Of a DNA stretch of 64,000 bases, positions 1-7,612 are shown piece by piece. Source of the stretch: PHAA01 sp034927445 (GTDB taxonomy: Bacteria > Bacillota > Syntrophomonadia > Syntrophomonadales > Syntrophomonadaceae); contig JAYFPZ010000008.1 in assembly GCA_034927445.1 (NCBI GenBank), forward strand, positions 158,956 to 222,955, read 5' to 3'. The notes under the pieces were generated by a model. That model ran no database searches and was not told the origin of the DNA. It saw only the letters and a program-made list of their open reading frames with translations. How positions within the stretch are numbered: position 1 is the first letter of the stretch; every line of letters starts with the position of its first letter. The position numbers were made by a program, and so were the translations under genes.

Positions 1-1
1 T

Positions 2-142
2 CAGGGGATCTTGATTGATGCGATGGTATGGCATGAAATGTATAATTTTTCACCTGATTGCGTATTGCTGGTGCTTGCCGGCGATTTCTATGACGAAAGT
101 GATTACTTGCGAGATTATAATGAGTTTTTAAGCGTCATCTGA
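2..142 (+). CDS. dTDP-sugar 3,4-ketoisomerase (FdtA/QdtA family), C-terminal fragment
   Basis: The window opens inside this gene; only the last 46 residues are present, in the frame starting at base 2. They contain WHEMYNFSPDCVLLVLA followed by YDESDYLRDYNEFL, which is the conserved C-terminal signature of cupin-type dTDP-4-oxo-6-deoxyglucose 3,4-ketoisomerases. These enzymes convert dTDP-4-keto-6-deoxyglucose to the 3-keto sugar, the substrate of the DegT-type aminotransferase at 2540-3643. The fragment cannot distinguish FdtA (galacto product) from QdtA (gluco product). The TGA stop lies inside an R1 repeat copy (reading gtcatcTGAgcg), so the last residues are repeat-derived. Confidence 0.8.
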   Translation, partial: QGILIDAMVWHEMYNFSPDCVLLVLAGDFYDESDYLRDYNEFLSVI

Positions 143-192
143 GCGAAGTGAAGAATCTCTAGATCCTTCAGTTTTACCTCAGGATGACATCT
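133..192. repeat. R1 palindromic repeat copy
   Basis: The left arm reads gtcatctgagcgaagtgaag and the right arm, ctcaggatgacatct, is inverted relative to it, so the element can fold into a hairpin. It matches the repeats at 2369-2458, 3632-3680 and 4001-4312. It lies between the ketoisomerase and acyltransferase genes and supplies the ketoisomerase stop codon. Confidence 0.75.
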
Positions 193-256
193 ATAAAATT
201 ACTGACTAATTTGGCAGAAAAACTAATTATGCAAAATCCTCAAAGGAGATGTTGAC

Positions 257-982
257 TTGTTTGATAAGGCCGTGGTGCAGACGGAGGACATCGGAGACAA
301 TGTAAAAATTATGGAATTTGCCGTGGTTCGCAACCGGGTGAAGATAGGCAGCAATGTGACTATCCATCCCTTTGTGGTGATTGAAAACGGTGTGGTCATA
401 GGTGACAACGTGGAGATTTTCCCGGGTACGTACATCGGCAAGGTTCCCAAGGGAGCGGCCCTGGCCCGCAAACCTGAATTCATACCCCGGGTGGTTATAG
501 AGGCCAACTGCAGTATTGGCCCCAACGCGGTGATCTATTATGATGTGGAGATCGGAGCCAATACCCTGATCGGGGATGGGGCGTCGATCCGTGAAAAGTG
601 CCGGATCGGTTCCAACTGTATATTAAGCCGTTATGTTACGGTCAATTATGCCAGCAAAATCGGCAACAACACCAAAATTATGGACTCCACCCATATTACC
701 GGCAACTGCACCGTCGGTAACGATGTTTTTATCAGTGTGCTGGTAGGCAGTACCAATGATAACAAAATCGGCCGGCTGGGTTACGAGGTAGGCAGAATAA
801 TCGGCCCCCACATCGAAGATGGCGCCGCCATTGGAGCGGGAGCGATGTTGATGCCGGCCGTTACCATTCACCGGAACGCCATCGTAGGCGCCGGGTCGGT
901 AGTTACGAAAGATGTGCCGGCGGGGGCGGTGGTAATGGGCAGCCCGGCGGCGGTCAAACGGTATGCCGCCGGCCAGGACTGA
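257..982 (+). CDS. Hexapeptide-repeat (left-handed beta-helix) N-acyltransferase
   Basis: A 241-residue protein starting at TTG 257, chosen because an AAAGGAGA ribosome binding site ends about 8 bases upstream. Nearly the whole chain consists of [LIV]-G-x4 hexapeptide repeats (IGSNVTI, IGDNVEI, IGPNAVI, IGANTLI, VGNDVFI, IGAGAML, VGAGSVV), the mark of a trimeric left-handed parallel beta-helix acyltransferase. Its position between a dTDP-sugar 3,4-ketoisomerase and a DegT aminotransferase fits the FdtC/QdtC role, acetylating the 3-amino group of a dTDP-3-amino-3,6-dideoxyhexose with acetyl-CoA. The acyl donor and exact sugar are inferred from context. It is somewhat longer than I expect for FdtC, and other sugar O- or N-acyltransferases share the fold. 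Confidence 0.8.
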   Translation: MFDKAVVQTEDIGDNVKIMEFAVVRNRVKIGSNVTIHPFVVIENGVVIGDNVEIFPGTYIGKVPKGAALARKPEFIPRVVIEANCSIGPNAVIYYDVEIGANTLIGDGASIREKCRIGSNCILSRYVTVNYASKIGNNTKIMDSTHITGNCTVGNDVFISVLVGSTNDNKIGRLGYEVGRIIGPHIEDGAAIGAGAMLMPAVTIHRNAIVGAGSVVTKDVPAGAVVMGSPAAVKRYAAGQD

Positions 983-1019
983 TCCAAGGATAGGAAACTC
1001 AGAGAAAGCAGGGCTTAGT

Positions 1020-1946
1020 ATGAAGAAACTTTCAGTGGTAATTCCCGTTTATTACAATGAAGGATCTCTGCCCGGTCTCCTGACTGAATTGACCAGGGTG
1101 GAAAACGAGCTGCGGAGCAGCCGGGGGATTGAACTGGAAATTATTTTTGTGGATGACGGATCCGGCGACAATTCATTTGCTGAACTTATGAAGATCAAGG
1201 AGCAGCGGCCTGCAACTACGGTTATCAAGCTGGCCCGCAATTTTGGCGCCATTCATGCCGTGAAAACGGGCTTGCAGTATGTGACCGGCGACTGTTTTAC
1301 CATGCTGGCGGCTGATTTGCAGGACCCGCCGGAATTGCTCCTGACGATGGCGGATAAATGGCTGGCCGGTTCCAAATTTGTAATCTGCGTACGCGAATCC
1401 CGCCAGGACCCGTTGCTCAGCAAGCTGTTTGCCCGCGTTTACTATAGTATTTTACGCCTGGCGGTAACCCAGGACTATCCCTCCGGCGGCTTTGATCTGG
1501 CCTTGATGGACAGTCTGCTGCTGCCCTACCTGCAGCAAAGCGGCAAAAATATAAATATCAGCCTGTTTGCTTACTGGCTGGGTTTCGAGCCCGAAATCAT
1601 TTATTATCAGCGGCGGGAAAGGGAGCACGGCAAATCCCGCTGGACTTTCAGCAAGAAATTTACCTACCTCTTGGATTCTATTCTGGGCTTTTCGGTGGTG
1701 CCGATCCGGATGATCTCATTTACCGGGTTTATCGTAGCTTTGCTGAGCTTTATTTACGGGGTTTTCCTGGTGGTGAATGCAAGCATCAATCACGCCATCG
1801 TACCCGGTTTTACCACCATCGCCACCCTGGTCTCCTTCTTGCTGGGCCTGATTATCATCATGCTGGGTATAATCGGGGAGTATCTCTGGCGCATCTTCGA
1901 TGAGGTCAACAAACGGCCGGAATATGTGATCCATGAGGTCTACTAG
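1020..1946 (+). CDS. Family 2 glycosyltransferase, GtrB/DPM-like
   Basis: A 308-residue GT-A glycosyltransferase. The chosen start is ATG 1020 (MKKLSVVIPVYYNEG), because the frame upstream to 963 only overlaps the preceding gene and carries no family sequence. The nucleotide-binding DDGS motif is at residues 45-48, the AADLQDPPELL segment holds the metal-binding Asp pair, and a basic R-R-E-R-E-H-G-K-S-R-W patch precedes two C-terminal membrane helices (about 230-290). This is the layout of polyprenyl-phosphate sugar transferases that load a nucleotide sugar onto undecaprenyl phosphate at the cytoplasmic face. The next gene encodes a GtrA protein, the usual partner. The likely cargo is the 3-acylamino-3,6-dideoxyhexose made by neighbouring enzymes, which is inference. 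Confidence 0.85.
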   Translation: MKKLSVVIPVYYNEGSLPGLLTELTRVENELRSSRGIELEIIFVDDGSGDNSFAELMKIKEQRPATTVIKLARNFGAIHAVKTGLQYVTGDCFTMLAADLQDPPELLLTMADKWLAGSKFVICVRESRQDPLLSKLFARVYYSILRLAVTQDYPSGGFDLALMDSLLLPYLQQSGKNINISLFAYWLGFEPEIIYYQRREREHGKSRWTFSKKFTYLLDSILGFSVVPIRMISFTGFIVALLSFIYGVFLVVNASINHAIVPGFTTIATLVSFLLGLIIIMLGIIGEYLWRIFDEVNKRPEYVIHEVY

Positions 1947-2316
1947 GCTTAATTTACGGGAATATGTCAGCTTCCTGCTTTGCGGGGCTGCGAACACCGG
2001 GCTGACCTATGCCCTGTATGTCCTGTTGCTTTTGGTAATGCCTTATAAACCGGCTTACAGCCTGGCGTATGTATGCGGTATCGGGATTTCCTACTTCCTT
2101 AACAGCCGCCTGGTTTTCCAGGAGCCGGTTACACTGGCTAAATTCCTGCAATACCCGGCGGTTTATATCGTCCAGTATGTCCTGGGGATAGTGGTATTAT
2201 ATGTATGCATCGATATTATCCACATCAGTCCATGGTTGGCGCCGGTGGTGGTTATAATCATCAGCCTGCCGGTAACCTTTGGGATAAGTAAACTCATTAT
2301 AAAAGGCCGAAGCTGA
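1933..2316 (+). CDS. GtrA-family membrane protein
   Basis: A 127-residue protein with four predicted membrane helices and the family signature LLCGAANTGLTYALYVLLL near the N-terminus, followed by YVCGIGISYFLNSRLVF. GtrA-like proteins are proposed to flip polyprenyl-phosphate-linked sugars to the outer leaflet. The start ATG 1933 overlaps the end of the glycosyltransferase gene by 14 bases and has no good ribosome binding site, suggesting translational coupling. Together the two genes form the classic GtrB-GtrA pair for decorating an extracellular glycan. Confidence 0.85.
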   Translation: MRSTRLNLREYVSFLLCGAANTGLTYALYVLLLLVMPYKPAYSLAYVCGIGISYFLNSRLVFQEPVTLAKFLQYPAVYIVQYVLGIVVLYVCIDIIHISPWLAPVVVIIISLPVTFGISKLIIKGRS

Positions 2317-2368
2317 CTAAAAGGTGAATGTGGGTGCCAGCGATGTCAATTCTGAGCATTAGCGTGTT

Positions 2369-2458
2369 TGTCATTCTGAGCAAAGCGAAGAATCTCTCCC
2401 TCAGCTTATGTCACGCGAATGGTAAAAAAGAGATTCTTCGCTCCGCTCAGAATGACAC
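2369..2458. repeat. R1 repeat, inverted pair
   Basis: The forward copy gtcattctgagcaaagcgaa (from 2371) and the inverted copy ttcgctccgctcagaatgac (to about 2457) face each other across a short AT-rich centre, forming a long potential hairpin between gtrA and the aminotransferase. It could act as a transcriptional barrier or be a non-autonomous mobile element; neither is shown. Confidence 0.8.
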
Positions 2459-2476
2459 AATGCGCACACGATGAGA

Positions 2477-2530
2477 TAATGTGCCTTTTACGAATTTGTT
2501 TTGATATTCATACAGCCGACGTTTTAAGAG
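2477..2530 (-). pseudogene. Relic of a GIY-YIG nuclease gene
   Basis: Read on the minus strand, 2480-2524 encodes KRRLYEYQNKFVKGT. This matches residues about 23-36 of the intact GIY-YIG protein at 3715-3993 (RRLYEHQNKLIKGF), and the underlying DNA is also very similar. No start, GIY-YIG core or C-terminus is present, so this is a fragment. It lies directly against the R1 inverted pair and ends within a few bases of the aminotransferase ribosome binding site, implying insertion and decay of an R1/GIY-YIG unit here. Confidence 0.65.
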
Positions 2531-2539
2531 GTGAATGTG

Positions 2540-3643
2540 GTGAAAGAGATACCTTTTCTGGATTTGAAAGCCGGATATTTGGAAATGAAAGACGAATTGG
2601 ATGCAGCCTATGGTCGGGTTATGGACTCGGGCTGGTATATCCTGGGCGCGGAAGTGGAGGCATTTGAAGCTGAATTTGCCGAATACTGCGGTTCCAAATA
2701 CTGCGCCGGAGTCGGCAACGGGCTGGAAGCCCTGCACCTTATCCTGCGGGCGTACGGAATAGGACCCGGGGATGAGGTTATCGTGCCGGCCAATACTTAT
2801 ATCGCCACCTGGCTGGCGGTCAGCCAGTGCGGGGCCCGGCCCATACCGGTGGAGCCGACGGAGTCAACTTACAATATTGATCCGGACCGGATTGAAGCCG
2901 CCGTTACGTCCCGTACCAGAGCCATCCTACCGGTGCATCTCTATGGCCAAACGGCGGCGATGGATGCTATAAAGGCTATTGCCGCCCGCTATGGGCTTAA
3001 AGTGGTGGAAGATGCCGCCCAGGCCCAGGGGGCCCGCTATGATGGCAACCGCACCGGCAGCCTGGGAGACGCAGCGGGTTTCAGCTTTTACCCCGGTAAA
3101 AACCTGGGCGCATTCGGGGATGCAGGCGCGGTAGTTACCAGCGATCCTGACCTGTATGCCCGGGTCAAGTCACTGCGCAATTATGGCTCGCAGGTGAAAT
3201 ATCACAACGGGGTAAAGGGCTATAACTCCCGCCTGGACGAACTGCAGGCTGCTTTTTTAAGGGTTAAGCTGAAAAAGCTGGACGATTGGAACGAGCGGAG
3301 AAGGAAGCTGGCGGAGCGTTACCGCGCCGGTTTGGACCCGGATCTTTATGGCTTGCCGGAGGTTCCTCCCTGGGCCGAACCGGTCTGGCACGTTTTTATC
3401 CTCCGCAGCCCCCGGCGTGATCGCGTACTCGATTACATGCGGAAAAATGGAATTGGCGGTATGATCCATTATCCCATCCCGCCCCATCTGCAGCCCGCTT
3501 ATGCTGAATTAGGACTTGGCGCCGGTGCTTATCCGGTTTCGGAGCGGATCCACCGGGAAGTTTTGAGTATTCCCATGTGGCCGCAGATGTTACTGCAGGA
3601 ACAGGACAGGGTAATCGAGGTTTTGAACGCTATGTCATGCTGA
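2540..3643 (+). CDS. DegT/DnrJ/EryC1 aminotransferase (FdtB/QdtB-like)
   Basis: A 367-residue PLP-dependent sugar aminotransferase. GTG 2540 is preferred over GTG 2531 because an AAGAGGTG ribosome binding site at 2526-2533 sits at normal spacing; the protein then begins MKEIPFLDLKAGY as relatives do. The PLP lysine is K187 in SFYPGKNLGAFGDAGA, and VEDAAQAQGA supplies the Asp contacting the pyridine nitrogen. Such enzymes transaminate dTDP-3-keto-6-deoxyhexose to the 3-amino sugar using glutamate. With the ketoisomerase fragment and acyltransferase it completes a three-step route to a dTDP-3-acylamino-3,6-dideoxyhexose. The stop (tgcTGA) lies at the edge of an R1 repeat, as in the ketoisomerase gene. 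Confidence 0.88.
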   Translation: MKEIPFLDLKAGYLEMKDELDAAYGRVMDSGWYILGAEVEAFEAEFAEYCGSKYCAGVGNGLEALHLILRAYGIGPGDEVIVPANTYIATWLAVSQCGARPIPVEPTESTYNIDPDRIEAAVTSRTRAILPVHLYGQTAAMDAIKAIAARYGLKVVEDAAQAQGARYDGNRTGSLGDAAGFSFYPGKNLGAFGDAGAVVTSDPDLYARVKSLRNYGSQVKYHNGVKGYNSRLDELQAAFLRVKLKKLDDWNERRRKLAERYRAGLDPDLYGLPEVPPWAEPVWHVFILRSPRRDRVLDYMRKNGIGGMIHYPIPPHLQPAYAELGLGAGAYPVSERIHREVLSIPMWPQMLLQEQDRVIEVLNAMSC

Positions 3644-3682
3644 GCGCGAGCGAACGTCATTCTGAGCGAAGCGAAGAATCCA
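3632..3682. repeat. R1 repeat, two partial copies
   Basis: Two imperfect units in direct orientation: tgtcatgctgagcgcgagcg, then gtcattctgagcgaagcgaa. They overlap the last codons of the aminotransferase and end just before the GIY-YIG gene. The spacing of about 20 bases resembles the 21-base period of the large array downstream. Confidence 0.75.
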
Positions 3683-3714
3683 AGCTATTACAGAATAATA
3701 AAGTGGGGATATGG

Positions 3715-3993
3715 ATGTACTATGTCTATATTTTAACAAACCAATCAAACAAGGTACTTTATACAGGTATTACGAATGATCTTGAACGCCGGCTGTATGA
3801 ACATCAAAACAAATTAATAAAGGGATTTACGAGTAAATACAACGTAAACAAGCTAGTATATTTTGATTGTACAACTGATGCTGTAAATGCGATTGCTAGA
3901 GAGAAACAAATTAAGGGATGGACACGGCAAAAGAAACTAGACTTGATCAGCGAGTTAAATCCTCAATGGAGGGATCTATCCGCGGATTGGTAA
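3715..3993 (+). CDS. GIY-YIG (URI-type) endonuclease-family protein
   Basis: A 92-residue single-domain protein. ATG 3715 is chosen because it places YYVYILTNQ at the N-terminus, the GIY half of the motif. YTGITNDLERRLYEHQ follows, holding the YIG equivalent (Y-T-G) and the catalytic-region Arg residues, and the family glutamate is expected in AIAREKQIKGW. Similar stand-alone proteins are annotated as UPF0213/YhbQ-like; their cellular role is poorly known. It is flanked by R1 repeats on both sides, and a relic of a second copy also borders an R1 pair at 2477-2530. It is lower in GC than the sugar genes, consistent with mobility. Confidence 0.85.
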   Translation: MYYVYILTNQSNKVLYTGITNDLERRLYEHQNKLIKGFTSKYNVNKLVYFDCTTDAVNAIAREKQIKGWTRQKKLDLISELNPQWRDLSADW

Positions 3994-4000
3994 AAAAGAG

Positions 4001-4312
4001 ATTCTTCGCTACGCTCAGAATGACACGCTGTGTTTAGAGTGACATAAAAAGTAATGTCATTCTGAGCAAAGCGAACGTCGTTCTGAGCAAAGCGAATGTC
4101 ATTCTGAGCAAAGCGAACGTCGTTCTGAGCAAAGCGAACGTCGTTCTGAGCAAAGCGAACGTCGTTCTGAGCAAAGCGAACGTCGTTCTGAGCAAAGCGA
4201 ACGTCGTTCTGAGCAAAGCGAACGTCATTCTGAGCAAAGCGAACGTCATTCTGAGCAAAGCGAACGTCATTCTGAGCAAAGCGAACGTCATTCTGAGCAA
4301 AGCGAAGAATCT
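4001..4312. repeat. R1 tandem array, 12 units of 21 bp, with an inverted end copy
   Basis: From 4056 to 4307 the 21-base unit gtcRttctgagcaaagcgaac occurs 12 times without interruption. Position 4 is A in units 1, 3 and 9-12 and G in units 2 and 4-8; unit 2 ends in t and unit 12 changes into the gaagaatctctccc flank seen at other R1 copies. An inverted single copy lies at 4001-4024. The period is seven codons with no stop in several frames, so long artificial reading frames cross it on the minus strand; I do not regard these as genes. The segment from 3994 to 4390 holds nothing else I can identify. Confidence 0.92.
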
Positions 4313-4390
4313 CTCCCTTAGCGCGGGGAAGATCTTCCGTCGTATCAGCTGTCATTTGCTAAACTTGATCTAGTTTATTGAGGTAGGTAT

Positions 4391-6070
4391 ATGGGTATAA
4401 ACCAAGTGAATCGTAAGTTCATATTGATTGCCCTGGGGATAATCCTCCTCTACCTGTCGCCTTATTATATTTTGGGGCAGGATGCCCATGTATTGATATT
4501 GGATAATGTCGACGGTGCCATCCCCACCCTTAAAGTCCTGGCTGAAAGCGGCCAGATTTTTGGCAGCATGGATGCCACCATACCGCAGGTGATGAATGGT
4601 CTGCCGCGGAATACGATGGGGACCGAATTTAACCTGCAGGTATTGTTATACTGGGCGCTGCCTGCCTTCGCGGCCTACGTCGCCAACCTGACCCTGATCC
4701 ATTTGCTTGCCTTTGTGGGGATGCTGCTGTTATTACGGCGGTATGTCCTGCCGGAAAACAAAAATTCAATCCTGGCGGTCGGCGCAGCTTTGACCTTTGC
4801 TTTACTGCCGTTTTGGCCATATGGAGGCTTAAGCGTAGCCGGACAGCCCCTGGTATTATATGCCTTCCTGAACATTCGGGGACGGCGGGACCATAAATGG
4901 GACTGGCTTACTCTGACCTTGGTGCCGTTTTATTCGAGCCTGGTGTTCAGCTTCGCCTTTTTCCTCTTGGTAATGGGAATATGGTGGCTGTATGAGGCGG
5001 TTGCCCGGAGGCAATTAAATATAAGATTTCTACTGGCCATCATTTATATGGGACTGGTATTCCTGTTGGTCGAGTACCGCCTGGTTTACAACACCTTTTT
5101 TGATCCCGGGTTTGTTTCCATCCGTACGGAATTCCCCTTAAGCCGTATTTCCAGCTGCAAGGCCGCGGCCAAGACGGGTTTGCAGAATTTCATCTTTGGT
5201 CAATTCCATGCGGCCAGCCTGCAGCAATGGGTGGTTTTGCCCGCAGCCCTGGCGGCTCTGGCTATAGCGGCCATAAAAAGGAAAATACCCGCCCCGCTGT
5301 TGGGCCTGCTGTTTTTGGCCGGCGTAATCTCCCTGTGGTACGGCTTCTGGTTTTATACCGGCTGGGATCCGGTCAAACAACAGATCAGTTTTTTGCGAGA
5401 GTTTAATTTCAGCCGTTTTCATTGGCTGCACCCGCTCCTGTGGTATATGATCTTTGCTCTGGGGTTGAAGATCATTGCCGGAAATAGCCGGTGGCGCCGG
5501 GCTTTGGCGCTGGGTCTGATCGGTATCCAAATTGTGGTCCTGTTTGCCAACAGCGATGGGATAGCGGAGAAGAAAGCGGGCAGTCCCACCTATCGCGAGT
5601 TTTTTGCCGAGCGTATGTTCCGGGATATAAAGGATTATATCGGTAAGAATCAAGCGGATTATCGCGTAGTAAGTATAGGCCTTCACCCCAGTGTCAGCCA
5701 GTATAATGGCTTCTACACGCTGGACGCCTATGCCAGTAACTATCCGCTTGCCTATAAACAGGAGTTCCGCCAAATAATCGCCGGGGAGCTGAACAAAAGC
5801 CCTTTTTATCAGGACCTTTTTGATACTTTGGGCGGGTCCCGCTGCTATATTTTTGTGGAAAAGCTGATGTATAACGCCATGATGACTAAGGATTCCGGGA
5901 TTAAGATCGAGAAGTTGGATATAGATACGGCTCAATTAAAAAAGATGGGGGGCGGGTATATATTTTCAGCGTTGGAGATTGAAAACGCGGCTGATATAGA
6001 TCTTAAGCTGCTCAAGGTTTTTACGGATGACGAATCAGCCTGGAAAGTTTATTTATACGAAGTTGTATAG
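4391..6070 (+). CDS. Polytopic membrane protein, DUF6044/YfhO-like
   Basis: A 559-residue integral membrane protein starting at ATG 4391 with an AGGTAGG ribosome binding site. It has roughly ten predicted membrane helices up to about residue 400 and an extracytoplasmic C-terminal domain of about 160 residues. The N-terminal loop ILDNVDGAIPTLKVLAESG and the overall layout recall the DUF6044 family, related to YfhO/GT-C style proteins that handle lipid-linked sugars at the outer membrane face. I recognise the family only loosely. Its location after the polyprenyl-sugar genes suggests it transfers or processes the exported sugar. It has its own leader after the R1 array and is followed 15 bases later by the glycosidase gene, probably in one operon. 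Confidence 0.6.
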   Translation: MGINQVNRKFILIALGIILLYLSPYYILGQDAHVLILDNVDGAIPTLKVLAESGQIFGSMDATIPQVMNGLPRNTMGTEFNLQVLLYWALPAFAAYVANLTLIHLLAFVGMLLLLRRYVLPENKNSILAVGAALTFALLPFWPYGGLSVAGQPLVLYAFLNIRGRRDHKWDWLTLTLVPFYSSLVFSFAFFLLVMGIWWLYEAVARRQLNIRFLLAIIYMGLVFLLVEYRLVYNTFFDPGFVSIRTEFPLSRISSCKAAAKTGLQNFIFGQFHAASLQQWVVLPAALAALAIAAIKRKIPAPLLGLLFLAGVISLWYGFWFYTGWDPVKQQISFLREFNFSRFHWLHPLLWYMIFALGLKIIAGNSRWRRALALGLIGIQIVVLFANSDGIAEKKAGSPTYREFFAERMFRDIKDYIGKNQADYRVVSIGLHPSVSQYNGFYTLDAYASNYPLAYKQEFRQIIAGELNKSPFYQDLFDTLGGSRCYIFVEKLMYNAMMTKDSGIKIEKLDIDTAQLKKMGGGYIFSALEIENAADIDLKLLKVFTDDESAWKVYLYEVV

Positions 6071-6085
6071 GGAGGAACTTTTATA

Positions 6086-7612
6086 ATGAGGAGATATATA
6101 ACCCTGCTGCTGGCGGCTTTGCTGGTTTTGCTGCTGCATTCGGCCGTCCTGGGAGCGGAAAATATAACATCTTACCAGAACCCAGTAGACGGTTTTAGCA
6201 TTAACCTGCCGGGAGATTGGAATGTTGACGACAGCCTTAAGGGTACCATGACCAGGCTGACCGCGCCGGATCAAAGAGCGGTAATCAAGATTTTTAATCA
6301 GCCTTTGAATGGGATTTCCGCCAGTGATTACATACTGTACGGCAATAAAAAAATAATGCAGCAGCAATACGGGGTAAGGGTGCTGGCCCAGAACAACGCC
6401 AGCGTCAACGGGATCAAGGCCTACCGCCTGATGTGGGAAAGGCCCAGACTCTCCAATGTCCCTAATGATTTAAACCTTTACCGCGAGATTGATCTGATTT
6501 ATGCCGACCGGGTATATACGTTAATTCTTAAAACTGATGCCGAGGATTTTGGGCGTTACAACCCGGTTTTTGACCAGATTCTATGGAGCTTCCAGCCGGT
6601 AGCAGCAATTCCTGAGTATCAGCCCGTTGCGGATCCGGTCGTTAATGATATCCAGCTGAAGGGTAAAACGATGCAGGTGGATATACCCAAGGATAAGATG
6701 ATGTGGGGTATTTTTCATCCGCTCTTTCATCCCAACGTATTTACCCCCGGAGCGGTGGAGAATTTTAAATCATACGAACAATCCCTGGGACACAAGTTTG
6801 ATTTCATTATGACTTATACTGAATTTTACAAGCCCTTTCCGGCTAAATTGGTGGCGGACACCTACGCCGATGGCCGCATTATGATGATGACCTGGGCACC
6901 GGTGATGGATCCCGGGTTGAGTACGGTTATAATCCCCAATATTGCTAATGGAGAATACGATGCCTACATAACGGAGTGGGCCCGGCAGGTCCAAAATGTG
7001 GGTGAACCGGTTTTTGTACGGATAGCGAATGAGATGAACGGAGACTGGGACCCTTGGTGTGCCTGGTTTTTCAGCAAGGACGCCGACTTATATATAGAAG
7101 CCTGGCAGCGGATCTATAATATTTTTAAACAGCAGGGAGTCGACAACGCCATATTCGTGTGGAATCCGCATGATCGCTCTTTTCCCAATTTCAAATGGAA
7201 CAACGCCGAGGTCTATTACCCGGGAGCGGATTACGTAGACTGGGTGGGTCTTACCGGCTATAACAACGGTACTGGCTATTCAGGTGAGACTTGGCGCAAT
7301 TTTACTGACATATATTTTCCTCTCTATCAGGATTATTTGCGCAAATATCCGGGTAAACCCTTTATGATTACCGAGTTTTCCTGCAGCGAGCTGGGTGGCA
7401 ACAAGAGTGCATGGATAAATGATGCCATGAGCTATCTAGCCTGGTATACCAATATCAGAATTGCGGTCTGGTACGACCAAACCGACGGGATGAGGTATTA
7501 CCGCATTGACTCTACCCCCGAGACCAAGGAGGCTTTCCGGTTGGGGCTGGCCAACCCCTACTTTTTGAACAATGGCGTCCAGGTGCAGACGCCGGCAGAG
7601 CCGCAGGAATAA
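6086..7612 (+). CDS. Secreted GH26-like glycoside hydrolase with N-terminal PsbP-like domain
   Basis: A 508-residue protein with a GGAGGA ribosome binding site and a signal peptide (about residues 1-24, LLAALLVLLLHSAVLGA). Residues about 26-170 resemble a PsbP-like or secreted ligand-binding domain (YQNPVDGFSINLPGDW). From about 200 onward it resembles a family 26 (beta/alpha)8 glycosidase: RIANEMNGDW places the candidate acid/base at E316, and MITEFSCSE places the nucleophile at E430. GH26 enzymes usually cleave beta-mannans or mixed-linkage glucans. In this context the likely substrate is a self-made exopolysaccharide, which is inference. It lies 15 bases after the membrane protein gene and likely shares its transcript. 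Confidence 0.75.
   Translation: MRRYITLLLAALLVLLLHSAVLGAENITSYQNPVDGFSINLPGDWNVDDSLKGTMTRLTAPDQRAVIKIFNQPLNGISASDYILYGNKKIMQQQYGVRVLAQNNASVNGIKAYRLMWERPRLSNVPNDLNLYREIDLIYADRVYTLILKTDAEDFGRYNPVFDQILWSFQPVAAIPEYQPVADPVVNDIQLKGKTMQVDIPKDKMMWGIFHPLFHPNVFTPGAVENFKSYEQSLGHKFDFIMTYTEFYKPFPAKLVADTYADGRIMMMTWAPVMDPGLSTVIIPNIANGEYDAYITEWARQVQNVGEPVFVRIANEMNGDWDPWCAWFFSKDADLYIEAWQRIYNIFKQQGVDNAIFVWNPHDRSFPNFKWNNAEVYYPGADYVDWVGLTGYNNGTGYSGETWRNFTDIYFPLYQDYLRKYPGKPFMITEFSCSELGGNKSAWINDAMSYLAWYTNIRIAVWYDQTDGMRYYRIDSTPETKEAFRLGLANPYFLNNGVQVQTPAEPQE

Noticed and set aside
2419..2667. Plus-strand frame of 82 codons before the aminotransferase
   Set aside because: It runs through R1 and the aminotransferase start in another frame; GIY-YIG relic and repeat explain the sequence.
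4056..4307. CRISPR array
   Set aside because: Units are head-to-tail without spacers; no cas genes.
3963..4355. Long minus-strand frames of repeated FAQND or LRMT units across the R1 array
   Set aside because: They exist only because the 21-bp unit has no stop in these frames; no ribosome binding site or family similarity.
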